64,000 nt of DNA, from positions 46,001 through 110,000 of the forward strand of contig JAOTOM010004359.1 in assembly GCA_034440615.1 (NCBI GenBank), in the 5' to 3' direction. Numbering within the stretch: position 1 is the stretch's first letter; each line of letters opens with the position of its first letter. Below are positions 11,501-20,352 of the stretch, in pieces. The notes beneath the pieces are model-generated. The model ran no database searches and was not told the DNA's origin. It was given only the letters and a program-made list of their open reading frames with translations. The translations under genes and the position numbers were made by a program. The stretch comes from Ashinkailepas kermadecensis. Its lineage: Eukaryota; Arthropoda; Thecostraca; Neolepadidae.

Positions 11501-11906
11501 GAGAGTCGCACTGCTCCAACAACCAGCACCAATCTGGACAGCTGCAGGACAAACGCCGCCCCAAACGGCGCAGACTTCTTCTTATATAGGCTCGATGTCT
11601 GTAAGCATCAGCAATCTCTTCTCGCAACATGATAGCTTGAAGTTTGCTAACTTGTTTACGGACCCGCTGGCTGCTGGAGCTGTGATGAATTGAAACCTTG
11701 GAGACTATGAATCTGGGGTAGAGCCTTTCCTGTCTGCAGTTGATGAGGAAGATGATCCGTTCTTCCACACGTCCTAGCTTTTGATGCAAAATTGCAAATT
11801 GGGCCATTTCTTCCGTGAGGTCGCCACTGTTATAACATTGTTTAATACAACGAAGAATGGCTCTTAGATGCTCCTGGGTTTTAGACATTGCGTGTAAAGA
11901 AAGCAT
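8547..11906 (-). CDS. Penelope-like element polyprotein: reverse transcriptase and GIY-YIG endonuclease
   Basis: One open frame of 1119 codons. The N-terminal 160 residues are Arg/Leu-rich and predicted helical. KPSDKCKGFVVLNKTDYIEK (about 547-566) resembles the DKG-type motif before PLE reverse transcriptases. LPKNHKLEVPLRPIVSASGD (about 625) and the catalytic MRYIDDIFGVW (about 790) mark the RT. A Cys-rich linker (CPAGRRTCHTCINGLKGRC, about 1005) precedes GIY-YIG nuclease IFYVGETKRSIRDRYNEH (about 1035). RT plus C-terminal GIY-YIG is diagnostic of Penelope-like elements; the Cys-rich linker and DKG-like motif suggest a Neptune-like lineage. A Val/Trp/Ser-rich stretch (DNA about 10910-11150) looks unlike protein and may be a retained intron. 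The frame is intact, so this copy could still be active. Confidence 0.88.
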   Translation of the reverse strand: MLSLHAMSKTQEHLRAILRCIKQCYNSGDLTEEMAQFAILHQKLGRVEERIIFLINCRQERLYPRFIVSKVSIHHSSSSQRVRKQVSKLQAIMLREEIADAYRHRAYIRRSLRRLGRRLSCSCPDWCWLLEQCDSLLRHERSACRQRLVKKFGSLQKQSLVDSSGSGRGLAPGHGTLSSTCLPGSTLLQVPCPSRLPENAQKIESPVSSSVAATEEEVSSSTLRPNQSSRDSTSLPLETSHLLPEESEEDKHCGPVKTAVCSDVGASPRSVVDFRCCADRVWCASLFSVFVPSVVTVWSFGWALVMRGWSLCLTISSVVSGVRNCGVRPAAVRSAPQEDELHLGTHSSYQPPTPLPDKNNLLHHAATNGESSGSCITSGTHGTDTNGDGTEQYRTHRTSNLSKLPLDSDILGLLDKGPNFALAQKVDRSCLEKAESGVERAIYGLRWRNVRETKQQTVPQVPRAGLSQSTSSTGHSKLRPMFPDTLAYQPPRATTQLESELKDLKTKVLKAYKYHNKASNKRSDNYAKQREVLREMKNNDNVIVKPSDKCKGFVVLNKTDYIEKASKITDDYQSISSQPNPTKRLEIETCTITKETLSGKLHKDIVLSLLPHSSRTAELYGLPKNHKLEVPLRPIVSASGDPLDKLSWFLSKILVQIQALAPAHLTNTESYLQRVKETFPTKLPEGSIVFTMDVKNLYGSIPIKEGIDAVISLIEDNLDDICLFGIGVQDCVKLLTHIFSNNLIRFGNSMYKQTKGVAMGNRCAPPLAIAFMHRLESIFLASYDLKPALYMRYIDDIFGVWTHGLASLLDFFAEINQQHSSIKFTLEHTGHSSSIPFLDTLFVVQADGSYTTELYFKPMAAPIILHYDSAHPMATKKAVLTSQMRRAARVSSDTISCERSLAKMTTLFLENGYPAHRVHSAARAVHPHNRSRISGQRRHRAGSNPNYVYMRLPFVDDQLCRQVNAAIRSSHLNHVRVAWTSGPTLKSYLVRSALEIPPCPAGRRTCHTCINGLKGRCTRKNVVYKITCNRCLGIFYVGETKRSIRDRYNEHLGDARLRRAYTPLGEHMIDKHSNMEHSDTNTNFKVEILATARDNADLKVLESLNIRNLRPQLNTQTTS

Positions 11907-11973
11907 ACGACCTTCAATATACCAGGAGGTGCTGAGTTGACATCAAAAGTAACGTTAAGGATTATACTTTATT

Positions 11974-12008
11974 ACTCAACGTTTCGGCCAGGGGCCATCG
12001 TCAGGAGT
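11974..12008 (-). ncRNA. minimal hammerhead ribozyme motif, 5' pseudo-LTR of PLE
   Basis: The same 35-nt motif as at 8230-8264, with core CTGACGA, GAAAC and GTT conserved. It lies just upstream of the full-length PLE reading frame, where cleavage would define the transcript 5' end. Confidence 0.75.
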
Positions 12009-12075
12009 GATATAAAAATGTAAAGTTTAGCAAAAATGAGCAAAAATGAGATAAAAATGTCAAGAGTCGATCTTC

Positions 12076-13110
12076 TTAGCTTCGTATGATTTGAAACCAG
12101 CTCTCTACATGAGGTATATAGACGATATTTTTGGTGTTTGGACACATGGCTTGGCCTCTCTGCTCGACTTCTTTGCAGAAATTAACCAACAACACTCCAG
12201 CATCAAGTTCACCTTAGAACACACTGGTCATAGCAGTTCGATTCCTTTCCTTGATACGTTGTTTGTAGTTCAGGCTGATGGGAGCTACACCACCGAACTG
12301 TACTTTAAACCTATGGCAGCCCCCATCATCTTGCCCTATGATTCGGCCCACCCGATGGCTACTAAAAAGGCCGTTTTAACATCCCAAATGAGGAGAGCAG
12401 CACGAGTCTCCTCCGATACTATTTCATGCGAGCGGAGCCTTGCGAAGATGACAACTCTTTTCCTGGAAAACGGATACCCAGCACATCGGGTACACTCCGC
12501 CGCTCGTGCTGTTCACCCTCACAACAGGAGTAGGATAAGTGGGCAACGTCGGCATCGAGCGGGTAGTAATCCCAACTATGTTTACATGAGACTTCCATTT
12601 GTCGATGACCAACTATGTCGACAGGTAAACGCAGCCATCCGTTCGTCTCATCTAAACCATGTTAGGGTAGCCTGGACTAGCGGACCTACGCTGAAATCTT
12701 ACCTGGTCCTCTCAGCCCTGGAAATTCCGCCATGCCCTGCTGGTAGAAGAACGTGCCACACCTGTATCAACGGGCTCAAAGGTAGATGCACGCGGAAAAA
12801 CGTAGTTTATAAAATAACGTGCAACCGCTGTCTTGGAATATTTTATGTCGGTGAAACCAAACGTAGTATCAGGGATAGGTACAATGAGCACTTGGGAGAT
12901 GCCAGACTTCGAAGAGCATACACACCTTTAGGCGAACACATGATCGACAAACATTCTAACATGGAACACAGCGACACTAACACAAACTTCAAAGTAGAAA
13001 TTCTAGCAACAGCCAGGCACAACGCTGATCTAAAGGTCCTCGAATCTCTACACATACGTAATCTACGGCCGCAACTAAACACGCAAACGACGTCATGGTA
13101 TATCACTTAA
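12076..13110 (+). CDS. Penelope-like element, 5'-truncated RT/GIY-YIG fragment
   Basis: Starts inside the RT, 5 codons before the first Met used at 12091 (KPALYMRYIDD), and continues open through the Cys-rich linker and GIY-YIG domain to a stop after 13107. It is almost identical to the - strand copy, with scattered changes such as LVLSALE for LVRSALE and LHIRNL for LNIRNL. It lacks the N-terminus and the first RT motifs, so it cannot encode an active RT alone. It is followed by the 3' pseudo-LTR with a hammerhead motif. Confidence 0.85.
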   Translation, partial: LASYDLKPALYMRYIDDIFGVWTHGLASLLDFFAEINQQHSSIKFTLEHTGHSSSIPFLDTLFVVQADGSYTTELYFKPMAAPIILPYDSAHPMATKKAVLTSQMRRAARVSSDTISCERSLAKMTTLFLENGYPAHRVHSAARAVHPHNRSRISGQRRHRAGSNPNYVYMRLPFVDDQLCRQVNAAIRSSHLNHVRVAWTSGPTLKSYLVLSALEIPPCPAGRRTCHTCINGLKGRCTRKNVVYKITCNRCLGIFYVGETKRSIRDRYNEHLGDARLRRAYTPLGEHMIDKHSNMEHSDTNTNFKVEILATARHNADLKVLESLHIRNLRPQLNTQTTSWYIT

Positions 13111-13379
13111 ATTACATAAACATAAATTATATTTTATGTATTACGCGTTATATTGGATCTATGTCTATATATGTGCGTGAGTGTATGTATCGATATGTAT
13201 GTGGACCATCGGCTCGGGCTTCCTCAGAGGATTCTATATTGACATAGTTTGTTTCTGGTTTGGAGTTTCTTTAAGTGTCTGCACCACTGAGGAGGCTTTT
13301 CTGCATTCCACGTGTCTTTTGCACGCTTTTTTTCTCGCGTGCTTTTTTTTTCAATTGCTAAACTTGACATTTTTATATC

Positions 13380-13414
13380 ACTCCTGACGATGGCCCCTGG
13401 CCGAAACGTTGAGT
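13380..13414 (+). ncRNA. minimal hammerhead ribozyme motif, pseudo-LTR of truncated PLE
   Basis: Same motif on the + strand: ACTC 13380-13383, CTGACGA 13384-13390, GGCC-loop-GGCC 13392-13402, GAAAC 13403-13407, GTT 13408-13410, GAGT 13411-13414. Confidence 0.75.
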
Positions 13415-13495
13415 AATAAAGTATAATCCTTAACGTTACTTTTGATGTCAACTCAGCACCTCCTGGTATATTGAAGGTCGTATGCTTTCTTTACA

Positions 13496-13800
13496 CACAG
13501 TATGTTTCCCTATATCTACAGCAAGTGGCAGCCTTTCTCGAATGCCGTCTTGGTCAAGCAACTGAAAGCTTTAAAGCCTCGCTTGGATGCATGACAGTCG
13601 TGCTCACGACGATCGAGGCGAGAGGAGGTGATCTTGTGTCGTATTCGTCTAAGACACACATGCCTTTCGCAGCGCTACCTTCTCTGTGGTGGAGAGCGGC
13701 CAGTTCGTCACTGTTGTGGCGATAACCTGTCTGTGGCTCATGTTCTCGTCGAATGCCGCCATTTCGAAATGGCACTTGGCCGTTTCTCCTGAACCGCGTT
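13496..13800 (+). pseudogene. I-like LINE C-terminal part, right half of the copy split by Penelope elements
   Basis: Reads IYSKWQPFSNAVLVKQLKAL and, after stops, CRIRLRHTCLSQRYLLCGGE and VAHVLVECRHFEMA. These match GKWQASWNSL, CRLRLGHTYATHRYLLSGDE and VRHILVSCPRLAHE at the end of the LINE at 30334-31314. It ends where the 43-bp minisatellite begins. Confidence 0.78.
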
Positions 13801-14275
13801 GTGCACCCTGGTGGAATAGCTGGGCGCTGGATCGCCTTGTGTTGTGCACCCTGGTGGAATAGCTGGGCGCTGGATCGCCTTGTGTTGTGCACCCTGGTGG
13901 AATAGCTGGCCGCTGGATCGCCTTGTGTTGTGCACCCTGGTGGAATAGCTGGCCGCTGGATCGCCTTGTGTTGTGCACCCTGGTGGAATAGCTGGCCGCT
14001 GGATCGCCTTGTGTTGTGCACCCTGGTGGAATAGCTGGCCGCTGGATCGCCTTGTGTTGTGCACCCTGATGGAATAGCTGGCCGCTGGATCGCTTTGTGT
14101 TGTGCACCCTGGTGGAATAGCTGGGCGCTGGATCGCCTTGTGTTGTGCACCCTGGTGGAATAGCTGGCCGCTGGATCGCCTTGTGTTGTGCACCCTGGTG
14201 GAATAGCTGGGCGCTGGATCGCCTTGTGTTGTGCACCCTGGTGGAATAGCTGGGCGCTGGATCGCCTTGTGTTGG
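13797..14275. repeat. 43-bp minisatellite, about 11 copies
   Basis: Unit contains GCACCCTGGTGGAATAGCTG and CGCTGGATCGCCTTGTGTT. Copies are nearly identical, alternating GGGCGC and GGCCGC at one site. It stays open on the - strand in all three frames, which gives spurious ORFs of nearly 200 codons. It lies 350 bp upstream of NBAS exon 2. Confidence 0.96.
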
Positions 14276-14622
14276 TGAACTCCTACCGTTCCTTTATGCG
14301 GTTCGTTTTGGCGCATTGTACTCTCGACGAGTGTTGTATATAAATGCCTATTATTTTCTGACTTGTTTGCAAAATAACCTCGTCATGAAATGTGATAGGA
14401 TGCCATGATGCATGTTGTTCTCCTCCGCCTGCTACTGATACTTTATACTCGGTTCGACTTACGAAGGCTGCATGACATATGCATTTAATTCGTCCCTAAA
14501 CCCAAAGACCAACGATGTCGCCAGCTGTGGACTGGCGTCTGCGTCGCGGCGTAATATGACGCGCGGGCGGCGGACCGGCTGAAGGGTACACCCGTTGTGG
14601 TGACGCAATCGTCCGTCCCCAG

Positions 14623-15222
14623 ATGACTCTCGACTCGTTCGCCAGCATGACGCCCGACCGGCTGGTGCGGCTGATCATGTTGGATGCCGACGAGGCGACG
14701 TTCGTGGCGCGGATGCGCGGCCGCCTGCTGCCGTTCCTGGCGCGCCGGCCTGCAGCCGAGGCGGCTCATCTGCTGCACGGCTACGTGCTGGGCCTGGCCG
14801 CCGACGGGCTGGCGCTGCCGGCGCTGCTGGTGCACCACTCGACCGGCGGCGAGCCGCGCCCGCTGCTGGCCGACGCCGACCAGTTGGTGCGTCTGGCCGT
14901 GGACGCCGTGTACGCGTGCGGCGCGCCGCAGTGGGCGGCCGTGGCGCGTCGCATGGTGTCGGCGCTGCCGGCTGTCACCGGCCAGCTGCTGCAGCGGCGG
15001 CAGCGGCTGGTCGCCCAGCTGGACGCCGTACAGCTGCTGGCAGCACACGGCCACCAGACGACCGTCGGCCAGGTGGCAGAGGTGGCGGCCCAGCCCGGCC
15101 GCGTGCTGGCCCTGCTGGAGCGGCTCAGTCGAGCCGGCATGCGGCCGGAACGCCAGCAGGCTCAGCCGGACTGGCGGCGTCTGCTGGACGACATGCTGGA
15201 GATGCAGCAGAAGGTGTTCCAG
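14623..15222 (+). CDS. NBAS: NBAS exon 2, Sec39 domain
   Basis: This is a 200-codon exon, phase 0 at both ends. The acceptor is CCCCAG ending at 14622 and the donor is the consensus GTAAGC at 15223. It starts MTLDSFASM and contains LLPFLARRP, DQLVRLAVDAVYACG and, near the end, WRRLLDDMLEMQQKVFQ. These match in order the Sec39 segments VPFLHR, DQLMAIALECIYTC and WRTLLQDMLTMQQNVY of vertebrate NBAS. The exon is very GC-rich, with G or C in most third codon positions, which sets it apart from the AT-richer intron repeats. The in-frame ATG at 14623 is simply the first codon of the exon, not a translation start, because exon 1 joins to it in frame. Confidence 0.9.
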
Positions 15223-16470
15223 GTAAGCTGCGGCCACAGCTGGCCCGGAGGCAGGGTTGTAGCGGCGTACACAAACGCCACCACAACGCGCGCATGGCGT
15301 CAGACACGGCGTGCCAGGTACACCGGCCACGCCCTGTCTGCTGGGCATGACGACGGTTCTGGAAGCCCCCGGAGCCGGCAACGTGTCTGCCGCGAGTCTG
15401 GTAAATCACGTCGTGATTGGCCAAATGGGCTTTCCTCGGCACTGTCCTCGTTAGCATGGTGGTTGGTACCTCCGCCCGTGCCGCGAGCTCTGTGTTCTGT
15501 GTTCTACTGTTCGGTGTTCTACTCCCACTCCTCCCCTGGTGGGCAGGGGTTGGTGCAGCTGGGTCTCGGAAAGCATACCCAGCCACTGCACTGTCAATTC
15601 CGTATGTAATTGACTGATATTGCGCTATTTGTTATGAGTGTTTTGTCAAGAAATAGCAGGTGACTAGGCGAGGGGGCTTAACGGCAACCTATATGAAAAC
15701 GCGTTGTTGGTCAGGAGCTGGAGAATTTGGATGATGAAATTGAACTATTATAATGACATGGAAGCGTAATTTAGCAAAGGGATCCGCGTGATGACCTACC
15801 TCTCAGTATCATTGTCTGGCATGTCATGCATTGTACACCATACATTGTACGGTGCACCATGCATTGAGTGGGTAACTATGCATTACATGATACAGCATGC
15901 ATTTTGCGGCGAAATGTCTCATTGTCTGTAAGAGCGATGTCCTGCATGCATCATGCTGAAAGATGCGATTTTACTGCTTAGATCCCGCATGACGTTCCTC
16001 AGCCCAATTTCTCGTCATTTCCCGGTAATCACGTGGCCTGTTGGGTTCGATTCCCAGATGGAATACGTTCTACCCATTGTATCCGCCAGCCAAGTATCAA
16101 CCACACCGAGGGCTTGTGATGAAACAAACATCATCATCATCATCATAACGTTTATTGCAATCATCTTACAGTTCTGTTGGACATTCTCTCAGAGTGGTGC
16201 AGAAGCACTAGGTGCTTAAATCATGGCACCTATCGGAAGTTGTGGATTGACATTGTAGCAAAATGTAAACATTAGCACACTCTTCACAATCTGATATTTT
16301 CTGATATATCCCTAACCGCCGACGCCACAGATCACCCGTGAAGCCACCGCCCAATCCAGCATGGGTCGCGACCCCAATTTAGTGCAAATTTAGGCCATTA
16401 TTAACTGGTTAACAATGTTAGTTCATGTCAAATCTATGAGTTTCGAATAAAAAGTTCTGAAAATGGCAAG
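15223..16470. other. first part of NBAS intron 2, nothing recognised
   Basis: The GC-rich reading frame of exon 2 runs past the donor at 15223 without similarity to NBAS. At 15820-15960 there is a cluster of GCATTG/GCATGC-type short repeats. (CAT)n at about 16129-16145. Confidence 0.5.
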
Positions 16471-16477
16471 CCACCAC

Positions 16478-17180
16478 TCAACCGTCGTTTTCGCTCAATC
16501 CGTCCCCATGTAGCAGGATACGAAGCTTGGTTAGTGGCTGGAATTCTGGAAAATTCTGGCAAAGATGTTGTGAAATGTTGTTGAATAGGTAATTTCGAGG
16601 GTCAATGTGATTTGGACAATCTAGAATTAGGTGCCGGACATTTTCGTTTGGGCAGCCGCAAGAACATTCGGGAGATGCACGTTTTTGAATTCGAAATATA
16701 TGGGAGTTTAGATGAGACATATCAATCCGAAGTCTGGTATGAAGGGAGTTGCCTTTCTTTGATCCAGAAGTGTAGAATTTTGGTGGACTGGGCACACCGA
16801 ACTGCTGCGTAGTCGCTTTTTTGAAGGAGATGTGGGGAGACAGCGTGTGCTTTCGCTTAGGCTGTTCCAGAGACGTCCAGTAGCTGGGAAGAACGATTTT
16901 TTAGAGGATGATGTGTGGTTTGCAGCTACTGTGTGATTGCTGGCGTTACGAAGTTCCCTACCTATTTCGTGCACACGTGTTTGAGGTATGATAGTACTGA
17001 TATAGTTTGGTGTGTTCTGTTCTGAGTCGCTTAATTTATGATAAAGTATCAGCTTGTGTATGCGTCGTCTGGTATATAGTGAGGTCCATCCTAGGTCGAG
17101 TCGAATTTTGTCAGTAGATAATCTAAAGAGTGTCGCGGTTACTAGCCGTCCTGCTCTGGCTTGTAGAGTCTCTAGTCGTG
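16478..17180 (-). pseudogene. LINE 3' fragment (CR1/Jockey-like C-terminal region)
   Basis: On the - strand a broken frame reads LQARAGRLVTATLFR, LGWTSLYTRRRIHKLILYHK, KSFFPATGRLWNSLSE, and then, one frameshift later, HTRLRIDMSHLNSHIFRI and CSCGCPNENVRHLILDC. This order (thumb, FFPxTxxxWNSL, then a CxCG...H...C zinc-like tail) is typical of the end of non-LTR retrotransposon ORF2. 5'-truncated and frame-broken. Confidence 0.78.
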
Positions 17181-17244
17181 CGCGGTGTTGACTGGTGTTT
17201 GTGTTGTCGTGTGATGTTGATTCTATTTCCAGATAGTGACTTCG

Positions 17245-18130
17245 GAAGATGTTGGTGCTGTCTCCAGGTGGTGACGGCGCCGACGTGTCAGGTGTTGCTG
17301 TATCCAGTGTCAGGATGTTTTGGTGCTGTATCCAGTGCCAGGAGGTGTTGATGCTGTATCCAATGTCAGGATGTGTTGGTGCTGTCTCCAGTGTCAGGAG
17401 GTGTTGGTGTCGTCTCCAGGTGGTGATGGCGCAGACGTGTCAGGTGCTGGTGCTGTCAGGTGTTGATGCTGTCTCTGGTGTCAGGAGGTGCTGATGCTGT
17501 CTCCAGTGTCCGGAGGAGCTGATGCTGTCTCCAGTGTCCGGAGGAGCTGATGCTGTCTCCAGTGTCCGGAGGAGCTGATGCTGTATCCAGTGTCGGGAGG
17601 AGCTGATGCTGTATCCAGTGTTAGGAAGTGTTGATGCTGTAGCCAGTGTCAAGAGATGTTGATGCTGTCTTCAGTGTCAGGAGGTGTTGATGCTGTCTCC
17701 AGTGTCAGGAGGTGCTGATTCTGTCTCCAGTGTCAGGTACTGATGCTGTCTCCAGTGTCAGGAGGTGTTGATGATGTCTCCAGTGTCAGGAGGTGCTGAT
17801 GCTGTCTCCAGGTGGTGACCGTATTAGGTGTTGGTACTGTCAGGAGGTGCTGGTGCTGTCTCCAGTGTCAGGAGGTGTTGGTGCTGTCTCCAGTGTCAGG
17901 AGGTGTTGGTGCTGTCTCCAGTGTCAGGAGGTGCTGGTGTTGTCTCCAGTGTCAGGAGGTGCTGGTGCTGTCTCCAGTGTCAGGAGGTGTTGGTGCTGTC
18001 TCCAGTGCCAGGATGTGTTGGTGCTGTCTCCAATGGGCGCTGCATGACCGACGCAATCGATGCGCCCTTAAACTCGAACAACCAACCAACCTGTCTGCAG
18101 TGTCTGCAGTGTCAGGAGGTACTGGTGCTG
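17245..18130 (+). repeat. about 27-bp minisatellite derived from the NBAS exon 3 acceptor boundary
   Basis: About 30 units of the form GTGCTGTCTCCAGTGTCAGG plus AGGTGTT/AGGTGCT. The real boundary reads GTGCTGTCTGCAG then GTGGTGACG...TGTCAGGAGGTGCTGGTG, so a unit equals the intron end fused to slightly later exon sequence. Longer units retaining GTGGTGAC directly after CCAG occur at about 17268, 17418 and 17812. Confidence 0.93.
18038..18095 (+). mobile_element. LINE/SINE 3'-tail stub inside the exon 3 minisatellite
   Basis: GGGCGCTGCATGACCGACGC, then ATCGATGCGCCCTTAAACTC and AACCAACCAACC. The tail begins and ends inside one minisatellite unit, so it inserted after the array formed. Confidence 0.75.
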
Positions 18131-18137
18131 TCTGCAG

Positions 18138-18392
18138 GTGGTGACGCCGCAGGCCTGTCAGGAGGTGCTGGTGTTGGCCATGCTGACGTCCGGCCGACCG
18201 GCCGACATCAGTGTGGCCGGCTCGCTGATGACCACCGACCCGGCAGCGCGGCCGGCCGTCACCAATGTGTACCTGTGCAAGCTGCCCTACCCGGCGGCAG
18301 TGTCACTGGCCGTCACCGCCGCACGCGAGTACTTCGACGCCTCCGCCAGCCTGGTGGACCCCAGCATGGAGCTCGCCAGACAGTGTTTGCAG
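18138..18392 (+). CDS. NBAS: NBAS exon 3, Sec39 domain
   Basis: This exon has 85 codons, phase 0 at both ends. It begins VVTPQACQEVLVLAML (family: DACYEIFTESLL) and ends with AAREYFDASASLVDPSMELA followed by RQCLQ (family: ASREYFNSSTNLTDSCMDLARCCLQ), an unambiguous match. The acceptor is CTGTCTGCAG ending at 18137. The donor at 18393 is GTCGGT, again with C at position 3. Exon 2 joins directly to its first codon. The 0.9 kb just upstream is a minisatellite whose units copy this exon's acceptor and first bases, so many near-identical false acceptors precede the true one. Confidence 0.9.
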
Positions 18393-18596
18393 GTCGGTGT
18401 CGTGTCGTATTTCCAATTCTGAGTCTTCAGTGTCATGCCGTGTCTCTAATTCCGTGTCTGTAATGTCATGTGTTGTTGATCACATTCCACCCACAACAGG
18501 TTTATTTCAAACATGCATTTCTCGGTTTGCAGGAAATTATCACCCATACGTGTCTATATGCTATTGGAAACCGTACTTCTTCACAGAAGCGAACCG

Positions 18597-18765
18597 TATG
18601 GGCGCAAAGTGACCAATGCAGTCGACGCGCCCCAAAGCACAAATCCATCACCACCACCGCAGACCTGTCGTGGACAGAACACGAGTCGTCACCGAATGCC
18701 TGGGAATGTGCTGAGGCATCATACACTAATTGTTATTTGGGTTTAAGGGCGCTTCGACCAAAGCC
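18597..18765. mobile_element. two LINE/SINE 3'-tail stubs in opposite orientation
   Basis: One on + at 18597-18650 (TATGGGCGCAAAGTGACCAA ... TCGACGCGCCCCAAAGCAC) and one on - at 18725-18765 (complement of GTTATTTGGGTTTAAGGGCG CTTCGACC). Both lie in NBAS intron 3. Confidence 0.7.
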
Positions 18766-19083
18766 ACTAATTATGTTGTTGCTCCGGGGTGTGTTTCGCC
18801 ACGCTGATACTTGGAACCTTCAACCACCAGCTACCGCAACTCTAACGTGTTGGCTTGGTTGGCTGTACGACACGTACAACCACGCAGAAACCGTTGTATG
18901 TTATCGGGCTCTGCGCGCGGGGCGTAGTCCATTGTGAGCGTGTGGTCACGCTGGTGAGCGCTTGCGGTCCGCCCGAGGGTTCATGTAGCTGCACCTGTGG
19001 GATCACGTCGTGGCATGCTGAAGATGCACTCGGCTCAAAGCGCCAACTGTCCGAGGTACTTTCAGTGGATTAACTTGCGTGCA

Positions 19084-19150
19084 TCTGGCCATCTAGTATA
19101 TCTGGCCATCTGGTACATCTGGCCATCTAGTATATCTGGCCATGTGGTAA
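19084..19150. repeat. short tandem repeat, about 32 bp x 2
   Basis: ATCTGGCCATCTAGTATATC alternates with ATCTGGCCATCTGGTACATC just upstream of NBAS exon 4. Confidence 0.85.
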
Positions 19151-19226
19151 ATATTGTGGCCGGCATCCTGCCTCGAAGGACTGGCTGGCGGTTTGGATGT
19201 GACTGATCCGCTGTGACGTTCCACAG

Positions 19227-19393
19227 CTGATCCGTGATCCGCCTCCCGAGGTGCGCGTGGAGCTTGGTCTGGTGGACAGTCTGCAATATCTAGTGGAGTT
19301 CGGTGTGGAGCTGCTGCCTGTCCAGGTGCGCATCACCGCCAACAAGTTGACTCTGCTCAAGAAGTGTCTGGACGGTCGGCCTGACGCCTACAG
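19227..19393 (+). CDS. NBAS: NBAS exon 4, Sec39 domain
   Basis: The exon encodes LIRDPPPEVRVELGLVDSL, then EFGVELLPVQVRI and LLKKCLDGRPDAY, followed by two bases (AG) of a split arginine codon. The family has LITDRPPAIQEELDLI, EFGVKILPLQVRL and LIKECI in the same order. The acceptor is CCACAG ending at 19226 and the donor is GTGCGT at 19394. Phase 0 entry matches exon 3, and the AG remainder pairs with the leading G of exon 5 to give AGG. Confidence 0.9.
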
Positions 19394-19726
19394 GTGCGTA
19401 GAATGCCCGCCCGCTGAGCCACCCCGACCAAACTAACAAAATCACGAACCAAACAAGAAAACCCACCGACCAAACCAACACGTGAGTGTACTCGTGGTCT
19501 GAGTGCCGTCTGTTCTTAAAGGTACGAGTGCAAAATGTGCTCGCAAAGGCCACAAGAGCCACCATTGCTGGAGGTGGTAAAAACATTTTCCACCCCGATT
19601 TTACACAGCCATCTAAGGTATCCCTTTCTCCATCGAGGTGCTGATTCCTCGGAGGGTTCGTCCGACTTCCGGAAGATGGCGACCCTGTTGCCAGACGCTG
19701 TCTTACGTGAGCCTCGCTGGACACAG

Positions 19727-19939
19727 GTCGGACCAGGAGCTGCTGAAGCTGAGTCAGCTGCTGCAAGTGCCTGACAGCTGGCGGTTGATGAGACTGATAG
19801 CCGAGCGTGCGCTGCAAGCCGCCGACCCTGTCACGGCCGCCCGCGTCTGTCTCCAACTGGTGGACGGTGAACACACCTCAGTTTGGGACGTCTGCCAACA
19901 GGTGGCAGAGTGCGACGACTATGACAACATTGGGGTCAG
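19727..19939 (+). CDS. NBAS: NBAS exon 5, Sec39 domain
   Basis: One base completes the arginine codon split from exon 4. Then SDQELLKLSQLLQV, LIAERALQAADPVTAARVC and SVWDVCQQVAE follow, matching the family pattern LLGLAELLRV ... LLVEQALRFHDYKAA ... SWDVCSQL. The acceptor is GACACAG ending at 19726 and the donor is GTGAGC at 19940. It ends with AG of another split arginine codon, which joins to A at 32589 as AGA. Intron 4 before it is only 333 bp, the shortest in the window. Confidence 0.9.
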
Positions 19940-20261
19940 GTGAGCCGAACGTGAGCGTTAGAGGTGACAAATACTGAACATTTGGGATCGAAACCCCAGA
20001 GCGGCCAGTCTAGTGTGACCAAGCTTGGTTGGGGCCCGGGGAAAATGAACTGAAGCTCGGTCAATAACCAGTGTTTTAAGGTATGTATTTTGCCATATAG
20101 GGTGTCAGTTTATTTTTATGTTTAATTAAGGTCAAATGGGCAGTTCACATCACCTTTGGAAGCCTTCTTCACTCCCAGAACATATGTAAAAAATAAACCT
20201 GTCAAATATTTATTTCCGTATTGGTAGGTATTAATAGCAACAACATGATGGTTTCAGAAAA

Positions 20262-20352
20262 ATTCCTAAAATACGTAGGTGATACGTAGGTAAAATACGT
20301 ACCTAAAAATACTTTAAAAAATACGTACCTAAAATACCTACCTAAAATACGT
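20262..20352. repeat. short repeats of TACGTAGGTAAAA type in both orientations
   Basis: Several AATACGTAGGT and ACCTACGTATT-like words within 90 bp, related in style to the 16-mer arrays further on. Flanking 19940-20260 and 20353-20840 show nothing recognisable. Confidence 0.7.

Larger units (their letters stand above)
8105..13495. mobile_element. composite of two head-to-head Penelope-like elements with pseudo-LTRs
   Basis: A full-length element on the - strand (about 12070 to 8105) faces a 5'-truncated copy on the + strand (12076-13495). The whole is flanked by CACAGTATGTTTC at 8092-8104 and 13496-13508, a 13-bp target duplication, and the flanking LINE reads continuously when it is removed. 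The roughly 130-bp pseudo-LTR with a hammerhead motif occurs three times: about 8160-8280 (-), 11910-12030 (-) and 13370-13495 (+). The two RT copies are nearly identical, so the insertion is recent. Confidence 0.88.

Noticed and set aside
13554..14316. Three overlapping - strand ORFs of nearly 200 codons
   Set aside because: They are the 43-bp minisatellite read in three frames. The protein repeats simply cycle through the frames.
14485..15381. Long - strand ORF opposite NBAS exon 2 and similar GC-rich shadows opposite exons 6 and 8 and the chitinase
   Set aside because: They are antisense shadows of strongly GC3-biased coding exons. The opposite strand carries the recognisable protein.
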